Shown here piece by piece: positions 18,493 through 28,419 of a stretch of 64,000 bases of DNA. Positions within the stretch are counted from its first letter, which is position 1; each line of letters opens with the position of its first letter. The DNA comes from Hymenobacter arizonensis (GTDB lineage Bacteria; Bacteroidota; Bacteroidia; Cytophagales; Hymenobacteraceae), in contig NZ_FOXS01000008.1 in assembly GCF_900115775.1 (NCBI RefSeq), positions 192,767 through 256,766 of the forward strand, in the 5' to 3' direction. Made by a program: the position numbers and the translations under genes. The notes beneath the pieces are model-generated. The model made no database searches. It worked only from the letters and a program-made list of their open reading frames with translations, and was not told the DNA's origin.

Positions 18493-21018
18493 TTAATCCC
18501 CGCTTCCCAGCCCTTTGCCTCTACTGGGCAAGGCTTCAATTTCTCCAGATTTGGCTTTATTGGCTCCAATAAACCAAGTGAAACCCAGCCATGCCACGCG
18601 GGTCTCTTGCTTATTGAGATATTTACCGGCTAGACTGGGCGTCTCGATATTGGTGCGCCTGATCTGAGTGTTGAAAATATCAGTCAGGCGAAAAGTAAGA
18701 TCGGCCTGATTGGCAAACAGATGCTGACGCAATGCCAAGTCCACTCCCCCTGACGGCAGTAACTGACCTTGACCAGTGAGCGCTCGCGAGCGCACGGACC
18801 CAACCAGTTGCAGATTAAGATTCGAGGTCGCCCGAAAGTTCTGACTCAAGCGCGCATCACCTGTCCAAAGACGACGGCCAGCGATGCTTGGTGAATTTGT
18901 TCGCACCTCAGATCTGTAAAAGGATCCGCTAGCTTCAACTTGCCACCACGCGGCTAGCGATTTCCTCATATATAAGTCTAATCCCAGGGACGTCGTTTTA
19001 CCATTGTTGAGGTAAGTTTCAGCTACTACCAGCCCCGCAGCTGGATTTAAATTGGTTGCCAAAACATCAATTGAGCGGAGGCGTTGGATTGCATTTTGGG
19101 TAAAAATGGCAAAAAAGCTAGTCGTCAGGTCAAAGCCATGCGGTAAACTTGCTTGGTGACTCAATTCCAAGTTGTGTGAAAATTCGGCTAACAGTGCGGG
19201 ATTGCCCAGCCGGTATGAACGGGGGTCGGAATAGAATGGCACGGCAAGCTGTTGTAAGAATTCCGGACGCGACAGGCGACGGGCGTAACTCACCTGAAGT
19301 CGTTGGGGCTTCATGCCGCCGTTGGCCGTATCTGCTCTGCCGAGTCCATAGCCAAAGGTGAGGCTCGGGAAAAGCTCTAAATATTTAATTTGAAACGCAT
19401 TTTGCTTTTCGGATGCCACCCCGGCCTCGCCCTTGGTGTTGGTGTCCTCAGTTCGCAACCCCACTTGAAGCTGCCAGTCTTTAGCGGTGTTCCCGCAACT
19501 GTAAGTAGCGTAAGCAGCCGAGACAAGCTGCCGGTAGCGGTACGTGTACGAGCGGCTTGAATCAACCGCGTACTCGACAGGAGTAGTCGCTAGTTGGTTG
19601 CTTAAAGTGGAGGAACCCGTACTGCTTTGGCGTTGCATTTTGATACCAGACTCCAATTTGCCCTCTAAAGCGGCAAAAGGGTGTGCGTAATCCACCTGAA
19701 TGAAGGAAATATTGGCCAGAAGCGCTACGTTTTGTTGCCAGCCTAGGGGCGAGACTCCGTCTAGTACTAGAGTTATGGGCGCCACAGCGTTAATACGCAC
19801 CAATCCCGCGGCACTAGTTAGTTCGCGGCCCTGATGTTTTTCCCAGGTATGACGATAAGTTGCTATGTTTTGGAGGACTTTTTGGTTTGCGTTGAACCAC
19901 TGCTTGCTTTGCTGCGCGAGCTCGGGCTTACCAGATTCCAAGGTCGTCAACTGCTGATTGATGACGTTATTTTCTGGTTCCCATGATGGATTTACTTGTA
20001 AAGTGAAACTTTGCTGTTTGTTTAAGGCATAATTGAGGCCTATTCTTACATCGTGGCGTTGCCTACGCCTGACCCCCTCCCCTATTTGCGTAGTTTGCAC
20101 CAAGCCGGTGGGCATCGTGCTACGCTGGCCGTTCTCTGTTCTCTCGTTGTAAGACTGATCTTGTCTGCTATAGTTTACATTCCAGTTGGCCCGCCCACGT
20201 TGGAAATTCAACGCGAGGTCGCCAAAATATTTTCTTTGCGTCCCAACAGTCAAATTGATTTGACCGTTTACGCCAGGTTTGGAATTATTTTTGAGGATGA
20301 TATTAATAACTCCGCTGCCTTGAGCGTCATACTTTGCCGAAGGGTTGGTTATCAGTTCAATTCGAGCTATTTGCGAGGCTGGAATTTGGTCAAGTCGGGT
20401 TCCGCCGATCCCTCCATTATTCACCCCCGCCGGCTTTCCATCGATCAGGATCGTCAGGCTGGATGAACCCCGAAGGCTTACCACACCGGATGCATCCACT
20501 GCCACCGATGGCACATTACGCAATAAGTCCGTGGCCATTCCCCCTACACTATTTAACTCCTTTTCCACATCGATGATCACTTTGCCCAACTGCCGCTCCA
20601 GGGTAGCTTTTTGAGCGATCACCTTCACTTCATCCAATCGAGTAGCAGAGGGTTCTAAATACAGCGTAGCAAGGGATATACTTGGATTTTCCAAGGTCAA
20701 ATTGATCACCCTGCGGTTAGACCGGAAGTTTAACGCCTGAGTTTTGAGCAGGTAAGTTCCCAAGGTGGACACCGTGATGAGAAAGGTGCCATCAATTGCC
20801 GTTTGACCACTCGTTACGAGTGTGGAATCTGATTGGCGAAGCAACAGGATGTCCGCAAAAGGCACAGGCTTAGCAGTTAAAGCTTCTAGGACGGTGCCGC
20901 GTAATTGACCACTTTGTATAGGTTGCGCTCGCAAGGTGGTGGACGCAACGAGCAAGAAGACCACCCACCATACGTTACAGCTAGAGGCTAATCGATTTAT
21001 AGAATAATTATTCGTCAT
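18493..21018 (-). CDS. TonB-dependent outer-membrane receptor, outer membrane beta-barrel family
   Basis: This 841-aa protein starts at ATG 21018. It has a signal peptide ending near AQPIQS (residues 31-36), an N-terminal carboxypeptidase-regulatory-like beta domain (about 38-125: GQLRGTVLEALTAKPVPFADI), a plug domain (about 135-245: LLRNVPSVAVDASGVVSLRG, then GVINIILKN) and a long beta-barrel domain to the end. The plug text matches the outer membrane beta-barrel family (PF14905-like) common in Bacteroidota. Such proteins import or sense peptides and other ligands with TonB energy. The next gene upstream on the same strand is an S9 peptidase, so peptide uptake is a reasonable guess, but an 850-bp gap separates them and no ligand is visible. 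Confidence 0.85.
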   Translation of the reverse strand: MTNNYSINRLASSCNVWWVVFLLVASTTLRAQPIQSGQLRGTVLEALTAKPVPFADILLLRQSDSTLVTSGQTAIDGTFLITVSTLGTYLLKTQALNFRSNRRVINLTLENPSISLATLYLEPSATRLDEVKVIAQKATLERQLGKVIIDVEKELNSVGGMATDLLRNVPSVAVDASGVVSLRGSSSLTILIDGKPAGVNNGGIGGTRLDQIPASQIARIELITNPSAKYDAQGSGVINIILKNNSKPGVNGQINLTVGTQRKYFGDLALNFQRGRANWNVNYSRQDQSYNERTENGQRSTMPTGLVQTTQIGEGVRRRQRHDVRIGLNYALNKQQSFTLQVNPSWEPENNVINQQLTTLESGKPELAQQSKQWFNANQKVLQNIATYRHTWEKHQGRELTSAAGLVRINAVAPITLVLDGVSPLGWQQNVALLANISFIQVDYAHPFAALEGKLESGIKMQRQSSTGSSTLSNQLATTPVEYAVDSSRSYTYRYRQLVSAAYATYSCGNTAKDWQLQVGLRTEDTNTKGEAGVASEKQNAFQIKYLELFPSLTFGYGLGRADTANGGMKPQRLQVSYARRLSRPEFLQQLAVPFYSDPRSYRLGNPALLAEFSHNLELSHQASLPHGFDLTTSFFAIFTQNAIQRLRSIDVLATNLNPAAGLVVAETYLNNGKTTSLGLDLYMRKSLAAWWQVEASGSFYRSEVRTNSPSIAGRRLWTGDARLSQNFRATSNLNLQLVGSVRSRALTGQGQLLPSGGVDLALRQHLFANQADLTFRLTDIFNTQIRRTNIETPSLAGKYLNKQETRVAWLGFTWFIGANKAKSGEIEALPSRGKGLGSGD

Positions 21019-21867
21019 AAACCTCAGTGGCTCTTAGTAGAATGTAGAGAAAAAGAAAGTGTGGTTACAAAAAGTAGCTAAAGTAACTTAAAAATTACGC
21101 AATGAAAGTTTGGTTGCTAACCGAAACCCAGGGTTAGTAGCTGCGGCATTGTTGGGCAAAGAGTAAAACTTGGGCCTAAACGAATGCATTGATTAAGCTT
21201 TTGGCTTCCCGTTGATAAAAGGGGGCTCGCACTGGCACTTGTAGGACGTAGGTTTTTGGTGCAGTGATAATGCCATCTCCTAGCATTGGCCGGGCAAAGT
21301 ACATCCGCTTTATATCCGAGCTCCCATTTAATGAGCAGTTCAACAATAACTATTGGCAGATGTGCTCCTAGAGCATATTGAGAAGATCCTGCCTGTGGCT
21401 AGGCTTGCTGGTCTTGTCCATTCTTTTGGGCAGCATGGCGCACTCAGACCCCACAATGCCTCATCCAAATCGTCTAGGCCTTCAGTTGGCATTCGGCCGT
21501 TTGCTGTATTAACTCCAAACTACTTAGTTAGATAGATACTAAGTCAAGTATTTAAAGACGGATATTGGTGGAATCATTCGCCGCAGCACATGTATGACAC
21601 GTCATGGGTATCGGTAAAGCAGCCAGTTTTGGGCGCCCCCGTACCACCCATAAGCTACAACACACAGGTGCGGGAGACGTGACAAATTCGCCAGGTAAGG
21701 GTTGGCGCTTCAGGCGCATCCGCTCAGGTCCAGAGCCCATGCTTCGCCGATGGCTCCGCCTCAGAACCTGTTTGATCCGGCTTCCTTTGATCCTTCTGGG
21801 CCCGTTAGTGATCGGGCTGAGCAGTTACAGTAGACTTAATGCTAAGGCTGATCGCAATTTATTTACT
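21019..21867. other. 850-bp stretch without a clear gene
   Basis: It contains the upstream region of the TonB receptor. The short frames at 21353-21535 and 21604-21885 have no family pattern. I see no repeat or RNA gene. Confidence 0.35.
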
Positions 21868-24249
21868 TTACACATACTTATTTAACCAGGTGTTCATTTC
21901 CCATAGGGTGTGCATTATTGATTCTCGCGCAGTGTAGCTATGCGACTCTAACGGGAGCATGACTAGGCGCACGGTGGCCCCATGGCCCTTGAGTGCATTG
22001 TAAAATCTTACGCTTTGTAGCGGAAAGGTGCCCGGATTATTGTCGGCCTCCCCATGGATAAGCAGCAAGGGAGCCTTGATTTTGTCAGCGTAGTTAAAAG
22101 GGGACATCTGATTGTAAACGTGAGGAGCCTCCCAGTAACTACGATGCTCGTTTTGAAATCCAAATGGGGTCAACGTACGATTATACGCGCCGCTCCTAGC
22201 TATACCGGCTTTAAAAATACTGCTATGGGCCAGCAAATTAGCTACCATGAAAGCGCCGTAGGAATGGCCCATTATCCCGATCCGTTCGGGGTCCACAAAC
22301 CCTAACCGGACGGCTTCTTCGATGGCGGCTTGAACACTTGCTACCAGTTGTTCAATATAGGTGTCGTTGGCCTCGCTGATTCCATCACCCACAATTGGAA
22401 TACTCAAGTCCTCCAGGACCGCGTACCCTTGTGTCACCCAGTACACGGAAGATCCCCAATACAGATTTATAAACTTATAAGGAGACCCATGTAATTGACC
22501 GGCATTGTCCCTATCCCTAAATTCGGAAGGGTAAGCCTCTAGTAGCGTAGGCAACGCCCCATCTGACGGGTTATAATCTACTGGCAAATAAAGATTTGCC
22601 GATAATTCAACCCCATCGCTTCGTCTGTATCGGATAATCTTTTTGTTTAATCCAAACAGCGATGGATAGGGATTGGGGAAATTGGTAACTTTAACTAATT
22701 GGTTGGTGATAAGATTCCGCAAGAAACAATTGGGATTATCTTGCTGGGATTCGCGGCAAGTGAGAATCACCTTCTCTTGAACATCGATGATTGCAATAGG
22801 AACCTCATAATAGGGGCCGGCCGATTGCCACCAGCGGGAGCGCGTGCCGTTGACTAAGTTTAGTTCGTCAATAAACGGCCTCTCGCCTTCGCTGGATGCT
22901 CCTGCTCCGATCCAATATAACGAATCACCAGACGAGTTGGTAAGCAATATATCGCGGCCATACATGTTGCGCTCCAACGCCGGTATTCCAGGATCGCTGT
23001 ATACGTCCTCGAAGGAGCGCTCCGACAATTTGATCAATTCATTGGGGTGAGTTGGATTGAACCGCCAGAGTATTTCTTTTCGGTCGACCCATCGTAGCCC
23101 GCATAATAACGCCAGGGTACTGGTTCCCCAACTGATTCCGCCATAGCGTAACGGCAGCGACACCAGCGCTTGGGGAGTTGCCGTAAATGGAGCCTCCAAA
23201 ATGAATACAATGTCGCGAATCTCAACCGAATTTTTGGGATCTCCTCCGTCTTGAGCTTCAACCCAGAAGAGCGTCGCGGGGACGTCATGGCGCCAATCGT
23301 GATTACGCGGACCAGTCGGCACAACATCAAAACTTAGAGGCAGGCTTTCGTCCAAAGGCAAATTAGCTACATTATTAATCGAGCCGTCACTGATGGTAAG
23401 AATGTCTATCCGGGTGGGGAAATTATCAACCGGCAACTGACGCGAATAAGGCCGGTGCTTCGTTTTGATCAAAACGTGGTTCCCGTCCGGAGAAGGCCCG
23501 ATTTCTTGTATCGTATCAGTAACGCTTAAAGACCGAGTTTGCCCATCGGTTTTTATCAGCATCAAATGAGACGTCGCGTAAAAATCTAACAGTGCCTCGT
23601 CATCAGCATCGGCTATAAGGTCTTGATGTGTGCGCGAAGGAGCTTTTATTCCCTCATTTTCCTGGATGTTTGGACCTTGGGGTATACTGGATCTGCTTGG
23701 TGGAATTTGGCGATTAGGTGGAATGGCCAATACGAGTAAACCTTCACTGTCTGCCAACCACTCAAATGGGTGGCCAAAAACTCCGTTGAGTTTAATATGC
23801 GAAAGGCGCTGAGCAACTCCAACTATTAGTTCAACCATCCAGAGTTCAATACGGCCTTCACTAACATTATCTATGGTAAAAGCAATTTTACGGCTGTCGG
23901 GCGACCAGCTCACGCTACCGATCTTGGCGTGTTCTGGTAAGCCCTGAATCACAATTTCGTCTTCTCCCACTAAGCTTTTAAGGACGAGCGTTGAAAAGAA
24001 CGTTGCCCGACTAGGACCATTGGTGTGGGGATTTATTCTTAAACCTGCAATTCTTACTTCTGGCTGCGCTAATTCAGCAAGGGACTTTAATCCCTGCACA
24101 AATTTCAGTAATAGCCATTTTTTGTTGTGAGATACGCTTTCAATTGGCAGTGCAGGTGCGTCGACTAGTTCAGTTATTGCTATAGGAGGCAATTGGTAAC
24201 GAATTTCATTCATTTTTTGAGTATTTGTAATAATGCTATTTTCACGCAT
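21868..24249 (-). CDS. S9 family (prolyl oligopeptidase type) peptidase lacking a signal peptide
   Basis: This 793-aa protein has an N-terminal beta-propeller-like region (repeated short strands with WSPDSRKIAFT and ISWG stretches) and a C-terminal alpha/beta hydrolase domain. The catalytic triad can be placed: S663 in GHSYGA, D736 in GEADNN and H770 in ESHSYT. It resembles the glutamyl-endopeptidase-like S9 group. Secreted relatives usually start with a signal peptide and lipobox; here the N-terminus is MRENSIITNTQKMNEIRYQL, without a hydrophobic stretch, so the enzyme should be cytoplasmic unless the start is wrong (ATG 24213 is also possible). The downstream TonB receptor on the same strand suggests a peptide-uptake link; this is an inference. 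Confidence 0.83.
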   Translation of the reverse strand: MRENSIITNTQKMNEIRYQLPPIAITELVDAPALPIESVSHNKKWLLLKFVQGLKSLAELAQPEVRIAGLRINPHTNGPSRATFFSTLVLKSLVGEDEIVIQGLPEHAKIGSVSWSPDSRKIAFTIDNVSEGRIELWMVELIVGVAQRLSHIKLNGVFGHPFEWLADSEGLLVLAIPPNRQIPPSRSSIPQGPNIQENEGIKAPSRTHQDLIADADDEALLDFYATSHLMLIKTDGQTRSLSVTDTIQEIGPSPDGNHVLIKTKHRPYSRQLPVDNFPTRIDILTISDGSINNVANLPLDESLPLSFDVVPTGPRNHDWRHDVPATLFWVEAQDGGDPKNSVEIRDIVFILEAPFTATPQALVSLPLRYGGISWGTSTLALLCGLRWVDRKEILWRFNPTHPNELIKLSERSFEDVYSDPGIPALERNMYGRDILLTNSSGDSLYWIGAGASSEGERPFIDELNLVNGTRSRWWQSAGPYYEVPIAIIDVQEKVILTCRESQQDNPNCFLRNLITNQLVKVTNFPNPYPSLFGLNKKIIRYRRSDGVELSANLYLPVDYNPSDGALPTLLEAYPSEFRDRDNAGQLHGSPYKFINLYWGSSVYWVTQGYAVLEDLSIPIVGDGISEANDTYIEQLVASVQAAIEEAVRLGFVDPERIGIMGHSYGAFMVANLLAHSSIFKAGIARSGAYNRTLTPFGFQNEHRSYWEAPHVYNQMSPFNYADKIKAPLLLIHGEADNNPGTFPLQSVRFYNALKGHGATVRLVMLPLESHSYTARESIMHTLWEMNTWLNKYV

Positions 24250-24597
24250 AACCTTTTGCGTATCTTAAGCCCACCGCAATATGTGCAGTCAGCCATTAAC
24301 CCAAGTGCAGGCAGTACGCAGCCCGCTTGGAGGTGCCGAGAAGATCGTACCGGCAACGAGGTCACTCAAAGACCAAACAGGTTGACAGATACTGGAACAT
24401 GTTTTTTCGACATTAGCCACAGCTTCTTCGGCCCAGATCACCTGCATTAGATATGCTTGTCACCGACCCGGGTCCAAATTAATACAGGCCGGCGTTAATG
24501 TCATTCTTTCCTGCCGAATCGCTTACTTGCTTCTGACCGGGGCATTAGACGAGTGAATGTAGGCGAAAACTCGTTTAAAAAGAGGTACACCTTCTCC
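24250..24597. other. intergenic stretch, nothing recognised
   Basis: About 350 bases between the S9 peptidase start and the first IS copy. It has short frames only and no TAnnTTTG match at a convincing distance. Confidence 0.3.
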
Positions 24598-24610
24598 TGA
24601 GGTGGTCTAG

Positions 24611-25522
24611 CTAAGCCGGACAGAGTTGGGACGTGGTTTGAAGGTGGGTTTCGAAGTGGTTAGGGGCGAGATAGCCGAGCGAAGAATGCCGTCGTACGGC
24701 GTTGTAGTAGGCGATGTGGTGGCTGATTTCGAGCTTGGCTTCGGCCAAGCCCGGGAAGCTGCCGCCGTCGAGCAGTTCAGCTTTGAAGCGGCTCCAAAAC
24801 GATTCGGCGTGGGTCGTACCCGGTAGGGCGTTGTCGTAACAGTTGCCGCGCCGGCTCATGCTTTGCTGGGCACCGTGTTTGGCAACCAGGGCTTTGAAGC
24901 GCGTGGCCGTGTACTGGCTGCCCTGGTCGGAGTGGATGACGAGCCCGGCCGGGGGCCGACGCACCACCAGGGCGCGGCGCAGGGCCTCGCTGACCAGGTC
25001 TTCGGGCATCGTGTCGCGCACGTCCCAGCCCACGATTTTGCGCGAGCAGCGGTCGAGCCAGACGGCCAGGTACAGCCAGCCGCCGCCCTGGCGGGGTCGT
25101 ACCCGGTAGGGCAGGTAGGTGATGTCGCCCACCCACACCTGATTGGGGGCCGTGGGGGCCGGTTGGCCCAGCAAGCGGTTGGGCGCAGCCCGTACGGCCG
25201 GGTCGGAATCGGTGGTGCGCGGTACAAACGAGCGGGGCTGCTGCGCGCGCAGGCCGTGCGCTTTGAGCACGCGGCGAATGCGCCAACGGCCCACGGCGTG
25301 GCCCTGGGCCTGCACTTCGGCGCGTAACCGACGGGTGCCATAGCGCTGGCTGTGGTACGCAAACGCTTCGCGCACGGCTACTTGCCAGGCCGGCTCGGCC
25401 GTGGGCTGCCGCCGGTCGCGCTGCCAGGCGTAATACGCGGACGGTGCTACGCGCAGCACCTGGCAGAGCTGGCGTACCGGCACTTGTGCCTGGCGCTGGG
25501 CAATGTGCTGGTAGGTGCTCAC
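24611..25522 (-). CDS. IS3-family transposase orfB, copy 1 (DDE integrase domain, two 5-aa insertions)
   Basis: This 303-aa frame starts at the GTG at 25522. It has an N-terminal HTH_21-like region (LRAEVQAQGHAVGRWRIRRV), then the rve integrase core with the DDE residues in WVGDITYL, HSDQGSQYTA and HAESFW. Compared with copy 3 it has YRVRP inserted after YLP and LPGTT inserted in DNA/HAESFW, two residues before the catalytic Glu. Both insertions derive from one 15-bp sequence, CTACCGGGTACGACC in the gene's sense. They keep the frame but are likely to hurt catalysis. The protein would normally be made as an orfAB fusion by -1 frameshifting. Confidence 0.8.
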   Translation of the reverse strand: MSTYQHIAQRQAQVPVRQLCQVLRVAPSAYYAWQRDRRQPTAEPAWQVAVREAFAYHSQRYGTRRLRAEVQAQGHAVGRWRIRRVLKAHGLRAQQPRSFVPRTTDSDPAVRAAPNRLLGQPAPTAPNQVWVGDITYLPYRVRPRQGGGWLYLAVWLDRCSRKIVGWDVRDTMPEDLVSEALRRALVVRRPPAGLVIHSDQGSQYTATRFKALVAKHGAQQSMSRRGNCYDNALPGTTHAESFWSRFKAELLDGGSFPGLAEAKLEISHHIAYYNAVRRHSSLGYLAPNHFETHLQTTSQLCPA

Positions 25523-25525
25523 CGG

Positions 25526-25820
25526 GTCGGTTGGCCGAAGATGACCAAGGCTTTTTTAAAATACCGAGCTCCTGCTCCGCCCGCTTGAGGCGGGCGCGCA
25601 AGGCGCGTACCTCCGGGTCGCGGGCCACTTCTTCGCTTCCCACCTCGGTCACGAGCTGCGCCTGCTGCCAGCGGTAGAGCAGCTTGGGGCTGATGCCCAG
25701 TTGCCGGGCCGCGGCCTGCGTGCTGCGGCTCTCGCTGGCCAGACGCAGGGCCTCGGCCTTAAACGCCTCGTCGTACTTGCGTCGTTGGTCGGGCGACGTC
25801 CCGCTGGTTTTGGTTGCCAT
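25526..25820 (-). pseudogene. IS3-family orfA, copy 1, frameshifted in the slippery run
   Basis: It starts at ATG 25820 with an HTH transposase domain (RRKYDEAFKAEALRLA, then QLGISPKLLYRWQQAQ). Copies 2 and 3 carry a run of seven A before GCC TTG GTC; here the run has six (25551-25556 on the complementary strand). The frame therefore leaves the normal ALVIFGQPT ending and runs on in a nonsense frame through orfB. The change also destroys the programmed -1 signal. A long continuous frame to 24777 is an artefact of this shift. Confidence 0.65.
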
Positions 25821-25871
25821 GGCAGAAGAAATATACGTCCTTCTTCTGTCCGTCTTTCCTAGACCACCTCA

Positions 25872-26430
25872 GGGATTCTTACCGCAATTTTTCGCCCCTT
25901 GTAACGGGAATCCCCATTGAACTGCTCCCACTGCTAAGCCAGGACTGTTCCTATTTGCGTCCTGCAAGCTAACTCAAAGTAGCCGCATTAAAAGCGCTTC
26001 AGCTGCTGACGCCTTCCGCATGAGGATGCAAGTCCGCGGCGGGCGTTAATCCTAAAGCGCGAAGGAAAGGGCTCGGCCCAAACGTAAGCACTTACGCCCG
26101 GGCCTACCCCGATGGTGCAGTCCACATTCTTTTAAAAGCTAATTTTACGCGTTCTCTACTTGAATCAAGAGGATGTTTCCTTCGTTCCTCTTTTGAATTT
26201 CTTCCTTCTGCTCAGGTTTTTCCGGCCTACCACGTCCTCATGCTGCCGTCCCTGCGTTCATTAGCTAGGGCCAAAAGCGGCAGATTAGCGAAGATTCTTG
26301 CACCATATAATCATGACGCCTCGAAGCGTAGCGGCGAATCGCGCGCTGCATCCACTTCAGGCAAGTTCTCAACCATGGGTACAGCGGCCACTGTAGCAGT
26401 TAACATGCTTTCCCCTAAACGCTATCCGAT
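25872..26430. other. upstream region of the cas operon, nothing else recognised
   Basis: About 560 bases between IS copy 1 and cas8b. I searched by eye for repeated 28-37-bp units and for the GTTTCAAT/ATTGAAAC repeat end and found none, so there is no array on this side. No adaptation gene fragment is visible. Confidence 0.4.
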
Positions 26431-28419
26431 ATGTTACAGACTCTCTTGAAGATGGGTCAGTCCGCTGGCGGTAGTTCCGGCAAATGGGATGATTTGCTAA
26501 AAGTGCCCTGGGTCAAAAAATTTAATAAAAAGGGTGAGCTCCCGGTGAACTATTGTCTGCCGGTGTGCTTCGATTTAGATAACGGCACGGTGACAACAGG
26601 CAAGTTATCGGAATATGTGGGCTTGGACAGCGCACGCCGGTGGTTTAACCTAGCGGTAGCGAGTGGTAACACGCCCTGTGTTTATGTGTGCGTGGACGGC
26701 CGCAAGAACATGGGGCAATTTACCAAGACTTTTTTTGGCCGAAATCCCAAGGAAGTTCAAGGCGAAATGCTTGCTGCTCTAGGTAAGTATCCCGGACTCA
26801 ACAACACCGTGCTGGCCGAAGTACTAAAGCAAATTACGGAGTTGCGCAATGCTTATTTGTCACTAGCAGCTAACGAGAAAGGTATTATTACATTAAGTAA
26901 GCTCACGGGGGACCGCAAGTTAGCCGGGCAAGTGGTCTTGGTTTACGCACAAGTAAAAGCCACCGCATTAGGCCTCGCTGAATTCACCCCTTTTGTGCAG
27001 ATAGTAGCCAGCCAAATGCAAGCCATTTCCGGCTATGCAGAATTCGTGCAGGCCCGGTTTCAGCCACCACAGGTAAGAGACAGTATGGTTCGCTTGTGCT
27101 ATGCCACTGGTGAACGGTGCCCCGATGTTATGGAGCTTGACATTGCCAGTCGCTATAGCCTTAACGGCACGTTTGTAAAATCGACTTTGCATTACGCACC
27201 CTTGTTTGCCAGAAAATGTTTCGCAAAAAACTACCAAGTAAGTGATGCCGCTCAGCTTCTGTTGGAACGTGGGTCTAAATTATTGTTGGATAACTGCAAA
27301 ATCCGTATCGCGGGTGTCAACCATGTCCTCTTGCCTAGGTCGTTTGGCGGCGAAGCGGCTGGTGAAAATGGGATGCAAACTGATTTGCCACGCTTGCTTC
27401 GGGAAGCTGATTTGCTGTTTCAGTTTCAAGACAAAACCACTTGCCCCGTATACGAACCAAATCAGGTAAACACCGCGACACAGTGGGTTAGCTTTCTGGG
27501 CTTCGAATCGGATGGGAATTTTTTCAAAATAACGAACCACATCGGCAACGTCCACCAACCGTATTTTTCACTTTTACTGGCCTCATTCATGCATTTAGAT
27601 GCCGCGTGGCAGCAGTCAGGCGACTTGCCGTGGCAGCAGATCATGGGGCCACGGAGGTTTAACTTATTCACCGTGTACGGCTTGGTTCCAGTGCGGAAAG
27701 ACCAAAAAAACCGCAATGCGGCGCTCCTGCTCTTCAAACAGATATTGGAGCGCCGCCCCACGGAGCGTCGCACTTGGTGCGCGCATTTTCGCGATTTGGT
27801 GCTGTGCCACCGCTACAGACACTATGCCGTTTATGGCAACGTGAACGACAAGAACGCGGACGGACAGCTTTCGGTGGCGCAAGCGTTTGATTTTGCCGTG
27901 CGCAGCGCGGTCTACCAGTTCCTCGCCCTATTCACTGTTTTGACTGAGTTGCAGCTTTTGCTGCCTCTACACCAACGCCATTGCTTAGAGCCATCGAATA
28001 TACCTGCTATTGACACGTCTACTACCCTCCGAACGCAGTCAACCAAGGGAGCGTTCTTCGATCGAATGCAATACCAGGGCCCCCAAAAGGCGCTGTTTTA
28101 CTTGGGCCGCGCATTGAATAAAGTAGCGCGGGTAGAGTACGCAAAAGGACTCAAGTCAAAGCCGATAATGGATAAATTAACCTATTCTGGCATGAATGTA
28201 GAGGCTATCATACAACTGAGCAAAGTGTTGACGGATAAGGGGCATTCGTTTCGGTTGAGCGCGGAGTCGAAGAACAATCCAGATAATGATCTTGATTGCT
28301 TTGCCCTCTATTTCAAAAGTACGGGATGGAGTATGCCCCCCGAAGAGGCCTTATTTTTCATTTTATCAGGTTATGTTTTTACTTCTAAAATGAAGTCAAC
28401 TCCTTCTCTCATTCCATGA
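26431..28419 (+). CDS. cas8b: type I-B CRISPR Cascade large subunit Cas8b
   Basis: This 662-aa protein starts at ATG 26431. It resembles the TM1802/Csh1 Cas8b type: an N-terminal strand-rich part with YCLPVCFDLDNGTV and a conserved helical C-terminal half (FLALFTVLTELQLLL, then GPQKALFYLGRALNKVARVEY, ending EEALFFILSGYVF). A zinc-ribbon is not obvious (only scattered CP pairs). The large subunit recognises the PAM and recruits Cas3. It is the first gene of an overlapping cas8b-cas7-cas5 operon (ATGA overlap with cas7 at 28416-28419). No cas3 lies in the window, so the usual partner for target shredding is missing locally. Confidence 0.8.
   Translation: MLQTLLKMGQSAGGSSGKWDDLLKVPWVKKFNKKGELPVNYCLPVCFDLDNGTVTTGKLSEYVGLDSARRWFNLAVASGNTPCVYVCVDGRKNMGQFTKTFFGRNPKEVQGEMLAALGKYPGLNNTVLAEVLKQITELRNAYLSLAANEKGIITLSKLTGDRKLAGQVVLVYAQVKATALGLAEFTPFVQIVASQMQAISGYAEFVQARFQPPQVRDSMVRLCYATGERCPDVMELDIASRYSLNGTFVKSTLHYAPLFARKCFAKNYQVSDAAQLLLERGSKLLLDNCKIRIAGVNHVLLPRSFGGEAAGENGMQTDLPRLLREADLLFQFQDKTTCPVYEPNQVNTATQWVSFLGFESDGNFFKITNHIGNVHQPYFSLLLASFMHLDAAWQQSGDLPWQQIMGPRRFNLFTVYGLVPVRKDQKNRNAALLLFKQILERRPTERRTWCAHFRDLVLCHRYRHYAVYGNVNDKNADGQLSVAQAFDFAVRSAVYQFLALFTVLTELQLLLPLHQRHCLEPSNIPAIDTSTTLRTQSTKGAFFDRMQYQGPQKALFYLGRALNKVARVEYAKGLKSKPIMDKLTYSGMNVEAIIQLSKVLTDKGHSFRLSAESKNNPDNDLDCFALYFKSTGWSMPPEEALFFILSGYVFTSKMKSTPSLIP

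Larger units (their letters stand above)
24598..25871 (-). mobile_element. IS3-family element, copy 1
   Basis: The ends are TGAGGTGGTCTAG (24598-24610) and CTAGACCACCTCA (25859-25871), perfect 13-bp inverted repeats shared with copies 2 and 3. Inside are orfA and orfB of an IS3-type transposase in minus orientation. The flanking bases show no clear target duplication. The copy carries two of the 15-bp micro-insertions (24812-24826 and 25095-25109) and a shortened slippery A-run, so it is probably inactive. Confidence 0.88.

Noticed and set aside
24777..25820. A single 347-aa frame through IS copy 1
   Set aside because: It starts as orfA but after the six-A run reads orfB out of frame; the second half is nonsense relative to the transposase.
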